From positions 15,551,079 through 15,615,078 of the forward strand of contig OY759215.1 of NCBI GenBank assembly GCA_963662175.1: DNA of 64,000 nucleotides, in the 5' to 3' direction. Below are positions 1 through 10,329 of this stretch, in pieces. Made by a program: the position numbers and the translations under genes. Origin of the DNA: Aradus depressus. Its lineage: Eukaryota; Arthropoda; Insecta; Hemiptera; Aradidae. Below the pieces are notes generated by a model. The model was given only the letters and a program-made list of their open reading frames with translations, was not told the DNA's origin and searched no databases. Positions within the stretch are counted from its first letter, which is position 1. Each line of letters starts with the position of its first letter.

Positions 1-232
1 ATGAGGTCGACACTAAGTTATAGTCCTATATTTTGCCTACCTCGGTTTATTCACCTAGGGTAGGGATCTACGAGTACCTGACATGGCACAGGCTCATAGC
101 ATCGCTTAATATCTCGTCCGAAGGACTTAATAATCAAGGTTTTTTCACCTCCCAGATAAAAAAAACCTAAGGGTCTCGACAGGCTTTCGAACCCGCGATC
201 TTGAGCTCAGTACGAGAATTGTTTATTTTTCG
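1..232 (-). mobile_element. tRNA-derived SINE copy, cut by window edge
   Basis: Reverse-strand copy of the SINE that recurs across the window. It has the body blocks in reverse order (tcacctagggtaggg, gagtacctgacat, ttcacctcccagata) and ends near 232 with the tRNA-like head (cgaacccgcgatcttgagctc). Diverged; the 3' part runs into the start of the window. Confidence 0.75.
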
Positions 233-412
233 AAGGAGTTTGATATGTCAAATTCCATAAAACAATGTAGGTCTATTTGTGCTTGAGTTGTGTAAAGATA
301 TTTTGATTATATAATTATATATCTGGCAGTTATATATTTCTCCCATTTACTTCAGTAGCGTTCAAAAAATATTTAATACACAGACGTTTCGTTTTATAAA
401 ACATTTAAAGAG

Positions 413-680
413 GGCGCGGGTAGTTCAGAGTTAGCGTGGTGTACTGAGCACAAGATCGCGAGGCCTTTAGGTTTTTTTATCTGGGGGGGGGGGGGGGGGG
501 GAGGGGGACCTTCACCACGCCATCCTTCTGATGGGAAGGTAAGCGATGGTCCCGAGCCTGTACGATTTCAGGTACTCATAAAGAAAGACCCCTTTACCCC
601 AGGTGAATAAATCTGGGTAGGCAACATTTAGGACTTCCACATTACAGCCGGGCTCATGTCCACCAGATATGAAAGGGCTG
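413..680 (+). mobile_element. tRNA-derived SINE copy with poly-G run
   Basis: Degraded SINE: head agggcgcgggtagttcag, body taagcgatggtcccgagcctgtac, then gggctcatgtccaccag. The A-rich stretch normally found after 'tatctggg' is replaced by 19 consecutive G (483-501). Confidence 0.75.
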
Positions 681-900
681 ATTTTACTGAAAATCAGTAG
701 GTGTCGTCTTCAGGGATTTCTAGATACACATATACAATTTCATGTCGATACATTCGTTCTATTGGTAGTTATCAAGTTTACAGACAAACATACCTTTTTT
801 TTTCATTTTTGGGTCAGGGAGTCGAAAAACATAAAATTTCGGTTATAATTCAACATCTAATTTTTCACAGATAACATAACTTCTCTTATACTTTGTATAT
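681..900 (+). repeat. Family B dispersed repeat, partial
   Basis: Shares the modules that define family B in this window: ctgaaaatcagtaggtgtcgtc, atttcatgtcgatacattc, then a T-rich block and 'ataacttctcttatactttgtatatctgg'-type ending. Non-coding, orientation called plus by comparison with 46480-47175. No transposase seen. Confidence 0.55.
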
Positions 901-2560
901 CTGGGTTAGTAAAAATTAAGCCTGGCTACTAATGGACTAATAGGGTTTTGTGTGGGAAGGTCTGGAAGTTGCTTCTGTCCACATCTCCTAATTGGAAAAT
1001 TAGATATCAAAACAAATGAAGTATTATTGGAAGGGTCCCCTAAAATTATCCTTTTTGTTATTTTTGTCTAAAAGCCCTCCCTTCCAGTGCGGGGAATGTC
1101 CCTGGACGGGAGTAGGGGTAGAAAGGGGGCGGGGACATTTCTATCCCAGGGGTTGGTACCACTGCCGCCTCGTCCCCTGTAAACAGTTCGCTCCTCGCTT
1201 TCCACCTTGTAGGTTCGGTGAAAATTTTTTTTCACACCGTCGAAACCGATTTTCATTATATTTAGAAAAATCGTGATTATTAGACAATTTTTATAAATAT
1301 ATATATATATAATTTTTAGTGTGCCCGAATACTTGATGACTAGCACACTTGGAGAGTCGACAGTGTGAGGTAAGGAACTCTACAACATACTGAACTATAG
1401 TTTACTATAGTATAATTTATACTATATATACTGTAAAGCTCTCGTATCATACTACAAAGCTCTAGTGGAGCGGATACTGCTACTTGTTGCGTGATCTCCT
1501 CTGGCTTACCACCGTATCGACCTCTTTCACCTCTCAACCAACTCGTTACATATTTATTGTGATATCCCCTGGAATGTTACTTAGCCATTCATAACTGTTC
1601 CGAATTTCCTATTTTCTTCCCTCTCGAAAACCAATTTACTAAATTTGAAATTTATTGAAATTACATCAACTACAGAATTTTGATTGTGTGTGTGTTGATA
1701 CATGTACATATTAATAGCTATTAAGTACAATAAAAAGAGTTATTCCACAAAAATAATAAATAATTACAAAACCTTTTCTCATTGTTTGGGTGAAACAGCC
1801 TTTTGAAATATTATCCTTGAATGTAATTTATTTTTTTTTATTATTTTATTTATTTATTATTTTCTCTTTGACTTATTGACCTTTCTGTGTCCCCTGAAAA
1901 TTTTGGGATATCCATATGTAATAGTAAGGATATTATGGGCGGAGATTTCACAAATAAACAGTGGAAAGACAATATATTTAAAAATACATTTTTTAATTAT
2001 TTTTTTTTTAATTTAATTTATTGGCTTTTCTATGTCCTATTGGAATAAATTATTATCTAAGAAAAATTACAGGTAAAGCATAATTATTATTTTTTCTGAA
2101 AAGCATATTGCTTATAGTCTAATACCATACGCTTATAATTAGTAGATTTGGTTACTCATGAGGGACCGGTTGCATTGTCAATACGCGACTATTTGATATT
2201 CAACTGAGTATATTAGAAAAGAAATTTGAAAATAAATTTTCATGTGAATTCAAATTTAATCACATTTATTTCCATTATACCATAATATAGTATTGGATAT
2301 GTTATACAATTGTACATAAAAAACATAAATTGTACCGACATTAAATCTTGGAATACAAAATCATAGAGGTGAATAATAATAATAATTATTATGATTTTGT
2401 ATTTTATTTTTATAATTATTATAAAAATTAAAATAAATACATAATAGAAAATAAATTAATATAAGATTCCTTTTACTAGGAAATACAATACGTACTATTT
2501 TTATTAAATTTTTAATTATATTTATTTTATAATTATATTTCCTTAAGATGTCTTCTTTCA
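901..2560. other. No gene recognised; AT-rich intergenic DNA
   Basis: Short open frames exist at 1016-1276 and on the minus strand at 1068-1537, but none has a recognisable domain. From about 1680 onward the sequence is very AT-rich with homopolymer and (TAA)n stretches. Nothing else identified. Confidence 0.5.
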
Positions 2561-2564
2561 CGAC

Positions 2565-3110
2565 GATAGTTCGGGGCGACTAAACGCCTCTTCCTCAGGT
2601 CACGAAGAGCGAAATGTAAAGAAAAAAGTCGTCTGTGAATCACCGGCTATGTACTTCCCCACCACTAATTAATCAATTAAGATTTCACAACCCTCCCTCC
2701 CAAAGCCAATCGAAAGTTTGGGTTGAAACTCAATATTTGACTTAGTGGCTTCTGAATGCTCATACTAAACTTTGGGTCGATACATTCATTACATCGGCAG
2801 TTATTAGAGTATATGAGTCGAGCCCCCTCTCTGTTCCGTTCAAAAATTAATAGGAATAAATTCGATTTGACTGAAAATCAATAGGATTCGATCTTAGAGC
2901 GTTCTGGATAGACCTATAAAATTTCGTCTCGATACATTCATTCTATCCGGATAGTTATATTGTTCATTGACAGCAAAGATACATTAATTTTTTCTTTTCA
3001 TTTTTTGGAATTACGAGATCGGAAAACATGAAATTTTGATGAAAATATCTCATCGAATTTCTGACCAAATACATAACTTCCCATATATTCGTATAGCTGA
3101 GCGTACCGTC
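2565..3110 (+). repeat. Family B dispersed repeat, near full length
   Basis: Contains the typical order: gtcgtctgtgaatcaccgg, 'tacttccccaccactaatt', 'gccaatcgaaagtttgggttgaaactcaatatttgac'-like block, two 'cgatacattcatt' modules, the 'tttttggaattacgagatcggaaaacatgaaatt' block and a terminal 'cttcccatatattcgtat'. No coding capacity. Confidence 0.65.
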
Positions 3111-3475
3111 CTTCGGGCGAGACATTAAGCGATGGTCCCGAGCCTATGCGATGTCAGGTTCCTTGGTAGCTCGGAGGTAGCTTGTTAGACTACCGAGCTC
3201 AAATCGCGAGTTCGAAACCCGACCGAGACCCTTGGGGTTTTTATCTGGGAGGTAAAAAAAAAATATGAGCACACCGTCCGTCAGATGGAATGTTAAGCGA
3301 TGGTTCCAAGCCTGTGCGATGTCAGGTACTCGTAAAGATCCCTTACCTACATGTATAAACGTGGCAAAACTTAGGACTCTGACAGTTAAGTTGGGGTCAG
3401 GTCCACCAGAACGAAGAATGAGTGCTCCGGTAGTAGGCGATATGACCTCGGAGCCCGGGGATGAGTCATAATAAC
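3111..3475 (+). mobile_element. tRNA-derived SINE, one partial and one full copy
   Basis: A SINE body fragment (3111-3162: accgtccttcgggcg, taagcgatggtcccgagcc) is directly followed by a nearly full copy from about 3163 to 3475 with A-box-like tagctcgg, B-box gagttcgaaaccc, the 'tatctgggaggtaaaa' block and 'gatgagtcataataacta' end. The juxtaposition suggests one copy inserted into or beside another. Confidence 0.75.
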
Positions 3476-3879
3476 TAAGTTTTACGGGAAGATTTACATG
3501 GATACATAGTTGAAAGATATTTCTAATTTCTAATCCAATTTGTGAGAAGACAAGATTCGTGACCCGAATAACAATGAGCAGACCCTTCGTCTTTAGACTA
3601 AAATGTGATAATCGCTAAAAATATTCGAATATTTATGATCATTTCAATTTCAGTAAAAAATCCCTAAGCCCTCAGCTTGTTTGTATTTCAAATATTTACT
3701 TGAGTTGTCAACTAATTCAAATGAAAAATAAACAGACCTAAAAAAACATATTTGTACATGAGTTTTCAATGAGTAGCAATCTGCCAAAAATCAAATTTTG
3801 TGAAAATATTCATTAAAGCTTTTACTAAAATGGTCAAATGCAAATAACTGAGGACTTTGGGAAATACATTTTTCCTGGT

Positions 3880-4115
3880 GTACGAATCGGAATGAAAAAA
3901 GAATCAAAAGATTTATCTGCTATTTTACAGTGAAAAAATGGTTCACATGTGATAATGAGATGTTGTGGAAGGATATTTCTTGTAGAAATAAAATACGTTG
4001 TAACGGTTTTCAACGCAACAGTGTCATCACCCTGGCACATCCCACCCGTACAGTGTAGAGGCTAAAAGAATACTGGCCACTTATGCTGGCGCAGTAATGT
4101 TGAAAACCGGTTCTG
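3880..4115 (+). repeat. Dispersed repeat E (copy 1)
   Basis: The block around gcacatcccacccgtacagtgtagaggctaaaagaatactg recurs inverted at 52240-52460 with about 80-85% identity by eye. Each is unique sequence otherwise. Class unknown; the short open frame on the minus strand at 3834-4040 lies inside it and has no recognised domain. Confidence 0.5.
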
Positions 4116-4964
4116 ATCGCAAATTAAACAAGACAACGCTTTATGAAAAATTGATGTTACAAGACTGTTTCTTTATAGGAAAAATAAAAATATGTTGTCT
4201 TCTTGTTAAAATTTGGTTTTGTTTATGAGTCGAGGGGAATTCAACAAAAAAAAAAACGAATTAATGTATCGACTTGAGAGTTTTTACATACATTCAAATT
4301 GCCATAAAGAGAATACCTGTTTTCAGCAAAATCAGCCTAAAAGAGGAGGTGATTCAAGGGAGGGGGCGCAATCGATGGATTTTGAAGGGGAAGCGACAAA
4401 TTGATTAATTCGTTCTGAGGAAGTACATTGCCGGTGATTCACCGTAGACTTTTTTATTTTCAATTTTGGAATTATGGGGTCGTGAAGCTAATAAACTGCC
4501 GGTGAAAACTCAATATCGAATTTCTCACCGATTACATAACTGCCTCTATACTTCGTAAAGCTGGAGAAGAAAAAGTAAGGAATAAAAATACTAAAATTGT
4601 AGGGTGATTCTACCGAAAACATTCTTGGTAGTGTTCCAATCTTTGAGCTCATCTGGCTCTCATCGATTTGAGAGACTATCGTTTTCATATTACTACATGT
4701 TGGTTTATAGTCTGCCATTTTCAATTTTATGTCAAAAATCTGAGTCAGTTTTTGTGAAGAATATACAAAGAAGATAAAGAGAAGAACCCTTTTAGGGAAA
4801 TTTGATATTAGTTCATAATTGTACGTCTTCCCAAATTGGCTAGTAGAGAAAAACTTAGGTACTTTATATGAGTAATGATAACGTATCAATTTTCTAATTT
4901 CTTATCGAATATTTCATATTTCGGATTTGGATTAACGCTAAGTTCACAGAACACAGAACCTTTA
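4116..4964. other. Intergenic, scattered family B fragments
   Basis: Family B pieces at about 4250-4560 (gaagtacattgccggtgattcaccg; 'accgattacataactgcctctatacttcgtaaagctgg'). A 133-codon minus-strand open frame at 4488-4889 partly overlaps this repeat and shows no domain, so it is not called. Confidence 0.4.
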
Positions 4965-5518
4965 ACCCTCCGTCGGGCGCAACTGATCGGTCAGGCACAG
5001 CTGCGACATTTTAGTTTGCTACGACGTCCATAGATGGCCTAGCGGGTGGGGCTCCTCAGTAGCTGTCTGTTTTTCACAGATCTTGTGTAACACTCAGAGT
5101 AATTGTTCATAGTTGACAAAGTGACCTGAGAAGCTCATTGCGCCCGATTTCGTCACAATACTTAAGGTACGTACTTTGCAGTTCTGATTATTATAATGGA
5201 TTATTCAGTCCATCTAACACTAAATATATACCCTATGCCTTCTAGCGGCGTATTTTTTAACACCAAAATCATCAAAAAAAATTAAAAAATGAAAGGTTGA
5301 AGGTTTATAACACCTGTTTGGACCTTTGTCATTGTGACCATCTTATTTTACAAGTTTTACTTTGAAAAACCTTGTAAAACCATTCATATAATGTACTGTG
5401 ACCGTTTTGAAAAAAAAAAAGATAGTTTCCTCCACAAAAACTTAGTTGTTTTTGCCGTGTGCCTGTCGGGCACATTGCGCCCGAACTCGTGACCCCAAAT
5501 ATTGCGCCCGACGGAGGG
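4965..5518. mobile_element. piggyBac-type MITE with TTAA target duplication
   Basis: Perfect 17-bp terminal inverted repeats: CCCTCCGTCGGGCGCAA (4965-4981) and its reverse complement (5502-5518). Both are flanked directly by TTAA (4961-4964 and 5519-5522). TTAA duplication with a CCC-start terminus is the signature of the piggyBac superfamily. The 554-bp element has no transposase. Sub-terminal copies of attgcgcccga occur at about 5137 and 5474, possible transposase-binding repeats. Confidence 0.9.
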
Positions 5519-5522
5519 TTAA

Positions 5523-6099
5523 GAGAATTAACCTACTCTCACCTATAATTTTAAATCATTTCGTAGCCCAAATCAGAATCAATTTTGATGGCAATACTTA
5601 AGATAAAACGAATTAGCGTACACTTTAAGTATGATAAATGTATCTTTTGGCAGCAGTTCGAGACCTTGTTCAACCACCTTTTTTAAAATTAAATAAAAAT
5701 GTAATGCTAAGGTTCCAAACGTAGGCTAGAACGCTTTGAGCTACCGGCGCCCTCAAAAGAACTGTTTAAAATGTTTCCCTTAAAAGCATTGTTTCCATGT
5801 CATGAAATTCAAATGAAAATGCGTCGGAATTAACAATACCAATGCGTACGTACTCTTTGTGCCCATTTTCTTAGGTGGCAGTATAGCGTTTGATTCATTT
5901 TTCATTTTTATTTAAATTTAATACAGTAAAGTACAGTGTTTGGATTGAAATGACCTCGTCTACATGAGACGCCAGGTGTGTCAGAGTGGCAGAAGGTATA
6001 CGAAATGTATCCCCCTCAAAGCGACATAAATGATCCTATTTCGGTTTTGAAAAATGGACGTTTGAAAAATTACATTAATAAATAGAATTAAAGGGTCGA
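5523..6099. other. No gene recognised; solo SINE head fragment
   Basis: Only a short minus-strand scrap of SINE 5' end is visible (gagctaccggcgccct, about 5738-5754). The rest is AT-rich with no recognisable coding or repeat structure. Confidence 0.4.
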
Positions 6100-6770
6100 T
6101 CGATTTTTATTTTATATATTTGAACACGATAACTCCCGATAGAATGAATTTATCAACACGAAATATTCTGTGTGAATCCACAATCCTCTAACGATGATAC
6201 TTATTGATTTTCAGCCAAATCGACAAAAAGGAAGCAGGGATTAGGAGGAGACTTAACAAAAGAACTCACCGATAGAATGAATGTTTCTCCACGAAATTTT
6301 GTATGTGTAACCAAAACTCCATAAGGACAACATCGACCGATTTTCAGCCAAATCGGCCGAAGGGAAGGGGGATTAGGGGAGAGGCATAAATCAAAAACTT
6401 TAATATCTTCCGTTGAATGTATCGTCCCAAAGTTTTTCGTACGTGAATTAATAATTTTCAGCGGAATCAGGAGAAGAACTGCCGATGTAATGAATGTATC
6501 TACATAAAATTTCATATTTAATCTCAAAATCCAATGAGGACATAACCTGTTAAATTTCAGCAAAATCGCTCATAAGGAAAGAAGGATTCAGAGAGCTCAA
6601 TTCAAAAACCCAATGTAATGAATTTATTGAAACAAAGAGCCCCTATGTAAGTCAATTATTGGTTATTTGCGAAACGGTCGAATGGTTTTGAGGGGATGTT
6701 AACTGATTATTCCGTTCTGGGGAAGTTACACAGCCGATGATTCACTGACTTTTAATTCCTGCTTCATAAG
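6100..6770 (-). repeat. Family B repeat with several ~141-bp modules
   Basis: Successive modules each carry 'gatagaatgaatgtatc/aacacgaaattt', 'tgattttcagccaaatcg', a G-rich 'ggaaggggggattagggg' and 'caaaaacttt/caataac'. The module repeats at roughly 130-145-bp steps (about 6135, 6262, 6412, 6485, 6600). It ends with 'gttctggggaagttacacagccgatgattcactgac'. Best example of the tandem-module structure of this family. Confidence 0.65.
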
Positions 6771-7478
6771 GCAAAGAAACAGTAAGTAGTAAGAGACGAG
6801 TAATGTAGTTTTACTGAAGTAATACAGATAGGCCTCTGGTGTGAACATAACGAACTTCTTCGTCTGATTTTTTTTTGTGTCCAAAGAGAAACAGTTTTTC
6901 ATCTCTCAATGTGTTATTTCATTGCCAATTCTTGCCTCGTGTTTCTTCCAGTCCAAATTGAATAAAATCAAGCGAAGGGCGATAACTCAAAGAACGTGAA
7001 AATGTCTGTTGTCTCAGACAAATATATTTTCTCACAATTTACTGCGATCTTGAGGTAGGTACTATGTTACACTAACTAGACAATTATTGCTGCTTCGTTC
7101 TCATCAATGTTTCCCCATTTTATTTAATATGACTCTCTATAGGGCGATATGTGTTGTAACGAGAGATAGGACTGAATCAAAAACTATATTGAACTGTTGT
7201 CGGTCAACATCAGCACTTCCCCAGCACTATCCCTCCAACTTACGTATTGGCTTATGTACAGCGCTGTGATTTGTATGCAATAAAAACAGCGAAATATGAG
7301 CTTATATATGCAAATATATTTGGCAAAATATGCAAAAGGCTGCAATGGAAAAAGTACCTATAGAATAAAATAAACTACAGAAGTAGTAGAAAATATTTAT
7401 AGACATAAATGTTATTAAATAAAAAATATATAAGCAAAAAATATAGTGATATAAAAAATTATTTGAACAAAAAAAACC
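6771..7478. other. No gene recognised
   Basis: Mixed-composition intergenic sequence. A 60-codon plus-strand frame at 7087-7269 has no recognised domain. The last 200 bp are very AT-rich, next to the hAT remnant. Confidence 0.4.
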
Positions 7479-7670
7479 TTAATCTGTAATAATGTTACTA
7501 TTACGCACAATAACTTTTTTTACATTTTCAAACAAAAAGGATCTCCTCAAAATTGATTTGTATCGGCTGAATGAGCGCTCCACATCAATTGAAGTAACTG
7601 GCGCATAATTGAAAACCCCAACATCCATTGGGCTCAATTCAACCCCTGACTCTTCGCTCACCAACTCCAC
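7479..7670 (-). pseudogene. hAT-family transposase C-terminal remnant
   Basis: The 63-codon minus-strand frame contains YAPVTSIDVERSFSRYKSIL followed by RRSFLFENVKKVIV. This matches the hAT C-terminal dimerisation motif (Y-APxTSxxVERSFSxYKxIL ... NxxK), which is conserved in hAT transposases and host genes derived from them. No BED zinc finger or DDE catalytic region is readable upstream (higher coordinates), where the frame is lost, so this is either the last part of a decayed hAT element or a terminal exon of a hAT-derived gene. The first is likelier in this repeat-rich setting. Motif assignment is firm; status as pseudogene is inferred. Confidence 0.7.
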
Positions 7671-7959
7671 TGTTTTTCACCTAAACATTTAAAACTGAAC
7701 TGATCGACTTCTAAGAATAAGAAAGAAGGGAGGAAATGGGCACAAAAACAGTTCCGAGAATAAATTATTAAAGTAAACAGAATAAAATAAAAAGTTGGCA
7801 ATATGAACAAAATGAATCCAAGAGAAACATTGGAGTTCCTGGAATGCACTCATCTGAATAAAGGCCTACACATGGCCAAACAGGAGCAAATTTAGTGTGA
7901 AAAATGTGGAAAAAAGAGGGATACATTTTTATTAATCGTTAGTTTAATTCCCTCTGATC

Positions 7960-8260
7960 CCACCTCCCCTTTGCCTGATTTCGATGATAATTAATATAAG
8001 TCGTCCATAAGGGATTTGAATTTACATTTGAAATTTCTTCAATACATTCAGTACAAGGATAGTTATTAGAGTGTTTGTGTTACGCCTTCCCCCTACTCCC
8101 CCCCCCCCCCTCCTCCGATTTGACTGAAAATCAATAGGTGACGTCCTTAGAGGTTTCTAGATACATATATAAAATATTGTTTGATACATCCATTCTACCT
8201 GGAGTTATAATGTTCACAGAAACACACACACACAGACAAAAATTCATTTTTTGAAAAAGT
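7960..8260 (+). repeat. Family B dispersed repeat, partial
   Basis: Carries 'tcaatacattcagtacaaggatagttattagagtg', a poly-C run at about 8098-8110, 'gatttgactgaaaatcaataggtgacgtccttagagg' and 'gatacatccattctacctggagttataatgttcacaga'. Interior only; no coding capacity. Confidence 0.6.
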
Positions 8261-8793
8261 AAAAAAGTATATTTCCGAACTAGCTTTGTCGAACCGCAGT
8301 TTTTGCAAAAAATAAATACAATTATGGCTTCTCCACAGCGTTGTCCTTACGTTTGGCCATTCTTGAGATGTTTCATGAATATACCTCCGTCCTTTTTTAT
8401 GTAATTTCCGAACATACCGATAGAATGTCAGTTTCAGAAACTTGGGTGATTCGATGACCTCCAACGAAGGTCAGAGGTTAAGTATCAATTGATTGATTAA
8501 CGGTATTTTACCTAGTCAGTGTCCATTCATCAACAAACTTGGCTATTTAACGTGAGTGTCAGTCAATTTGTGTCCAACCCGCGTGGGCATTGAGTCATCA
8601 ATAGTTGCTGATCTATCTAAATTAGATATCAAGCCTAGTTATTGAAATAGATAATTTAACCTTCATCAAATCGGATGATCAATGTTTGGCAGCTTCTCTG
8701 GGGAAAAGAAGGACGGAGAGAACTTGACGCTTGAACTTCTCTAAGCGTCGAATTCGTGGACGCTCTCATGCTGTCCTGAAGCATGGCCTTAAT
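8261..8793. other. No gene recognised
   Basis: An 89-codon minus-strand frame (8195-8464) covers part of this stretch and partly overlaps family B; I could not assign it to any family. Nothing else found. Confidence 0.35.
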
Positions 8794-9181
8794 CTTGTTA
8801 AGAGTGCAGGCTTCGCAGGTCTTCACAACACCCAGGGTCTCCTCATCTCAGGAGGACTGCTGATCTTGTTAAGAGTGCAGGCTCCGCAGTTCATCAAAAC
8901 ACCCAGCCTCTCCTCATCTCAGGAGGACTGCTGATCTTGTCAAGATTGCAGGCTCCGCAGGTCATCAAAACACCCAGGCTCTCCTCATCTCAGGAGGACT
9001 GCTGATCTTGTCAAGAGTGCAGGCTCCGCAGGTCATCAAAACACCCAGGTTCTTCTCATCTCAAGAGGACTGCTGTTCTTGTTAAGAGTGCAGGCTTTGC
9101 AGGTCTTCACAACACCCAGGGTCTCCTCATCTCAGGAGGACTGCTGATCTTGTCAAGAGTGCAGGCTCCGCAGGTCTTGTA
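8794..9181. repeat. 71-bp tandem repeat array (about 5.5 units)
   Basis: Unit starts (cttgttaagagtgcaggct and variants) fall at 8794, 8865, 8936, 9007, 9078 and 9149, an exact 71-bp period. Each unit contains ctcctcatctcaggagg, a short imperfect palindrome. 71 is not a multiple of three, so a coding repeat is unlikely. The units differ at a few positions, so the array is not brand new. Confidence 0.92.
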
Positions 9182-10329
9182 TGGAGGATTCGTACGCCGA
9201 TGACACTTGCCATAATAGCAAAAAAAGTTGAAAAAACAAAAGTTGAGATTGGTGATTTTGAAAGTGGAGGTCTGATGTGTAGCTGAAGTTTGAGATAAAA
9301 TAGGATCAATAAAACAACTTGTTGGGAAGCTAACCAACCACTTGTTAGGAGGGATGTTGGCTGGCCGCCCTGTCTACATCGGTCCTTCAGCCCAGCCCAA
9401 ACGAAGGATACCCGCCCTCAGTAGTCGGCCTGAAGAGGGTAGCACTACCGAAAATACTCCCATATTATATATATTTTGTGACATATACAATATTTTTTAA
9501 AAACATACGTTTTTCTTTATTTTTTAGATAAAAATATGTAGACCAACTTCTCACATTTTTTAATGTTCGAGGCTAGCCCGGCTGTCTACAACTTATATGT
9601 ATGTCGTATTCTTTGTTACCTCGGAGAGCCTCAAGACGAAAGGAGACGACAGTCAGAGAAGTGCCATTATCGTAGAATCCATTTCCTGGCTACCCAGATT
9701 TTTTGTTTTTAATTCTGAAAAATGGATTGGATCAAGAATCAATTTTTGGAATGCGGAATGTGATTTTAATATTGTTGTAAATTTTTTTTTTGTGGTCAGA
9801 TGGCAACAAATCGTAGAAAAAAGTTTAAATAATAAATAACTGGTAGTCATATGTATATAGTTTCGTCCTGAAGAGAATAACTCTGTATGTTCACCTGTGT
9901 TCAATAGAATTGAACAATGGGAATGGTTGAATTCCTGAAAACGGCCATTAGGACCCTTCGGACTAACCATTTTTGAGTAAATCATCCCAGCATTCCAGGA
10001 ATTGATTCTTGATCTTATGCTTTTTTTAAAATTAAAAATAAAAAACTAAAAAAAAAACTTATTTTATTCTCTCAATCTTCATTTTGTACTCTACTTTCCC
10101 CACCCATAATGCACAGCTCGACATCAGTGTCATTGATTTCTCCAATAGGATACCTTTCAATTTCCTGTTTTTTTTCTCTCCGCCCATGATCTTATCTCCA
10201 TTTCATATGATCTCCAATCCCCTATATTTAGAAAAAAAAACATATCCAAGCAACATCTTTATCTCCCAAATTTCATTTCAGCAAAACCTTCATGCTACTG
10301 ACTAGAGCCCAGTCTTCATTAGCCAGAAA
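9182..10329. other. No gene recognised
   Basis: A GC-richer patch at 9345-9460 (ggccgccctgtctacatcgg) looks like eroded transposon sequence but could not be assigned. The remainder is AT-rich with weak open frames on both strands (9597-9839, 9653-9985) that overlap each other and show no domain. Confidence 0.35.

Noticed and set aside
4488..4889. 133-codon minus-strand frame
   Set aside because: Overlaps a family B end and has no domain; likely chance in AT-rich DNA.
8195..8464. 89-codon minus-strand frame
   Set aside because: Partly overlaps family B repeat; protein shows no recognisable motif.
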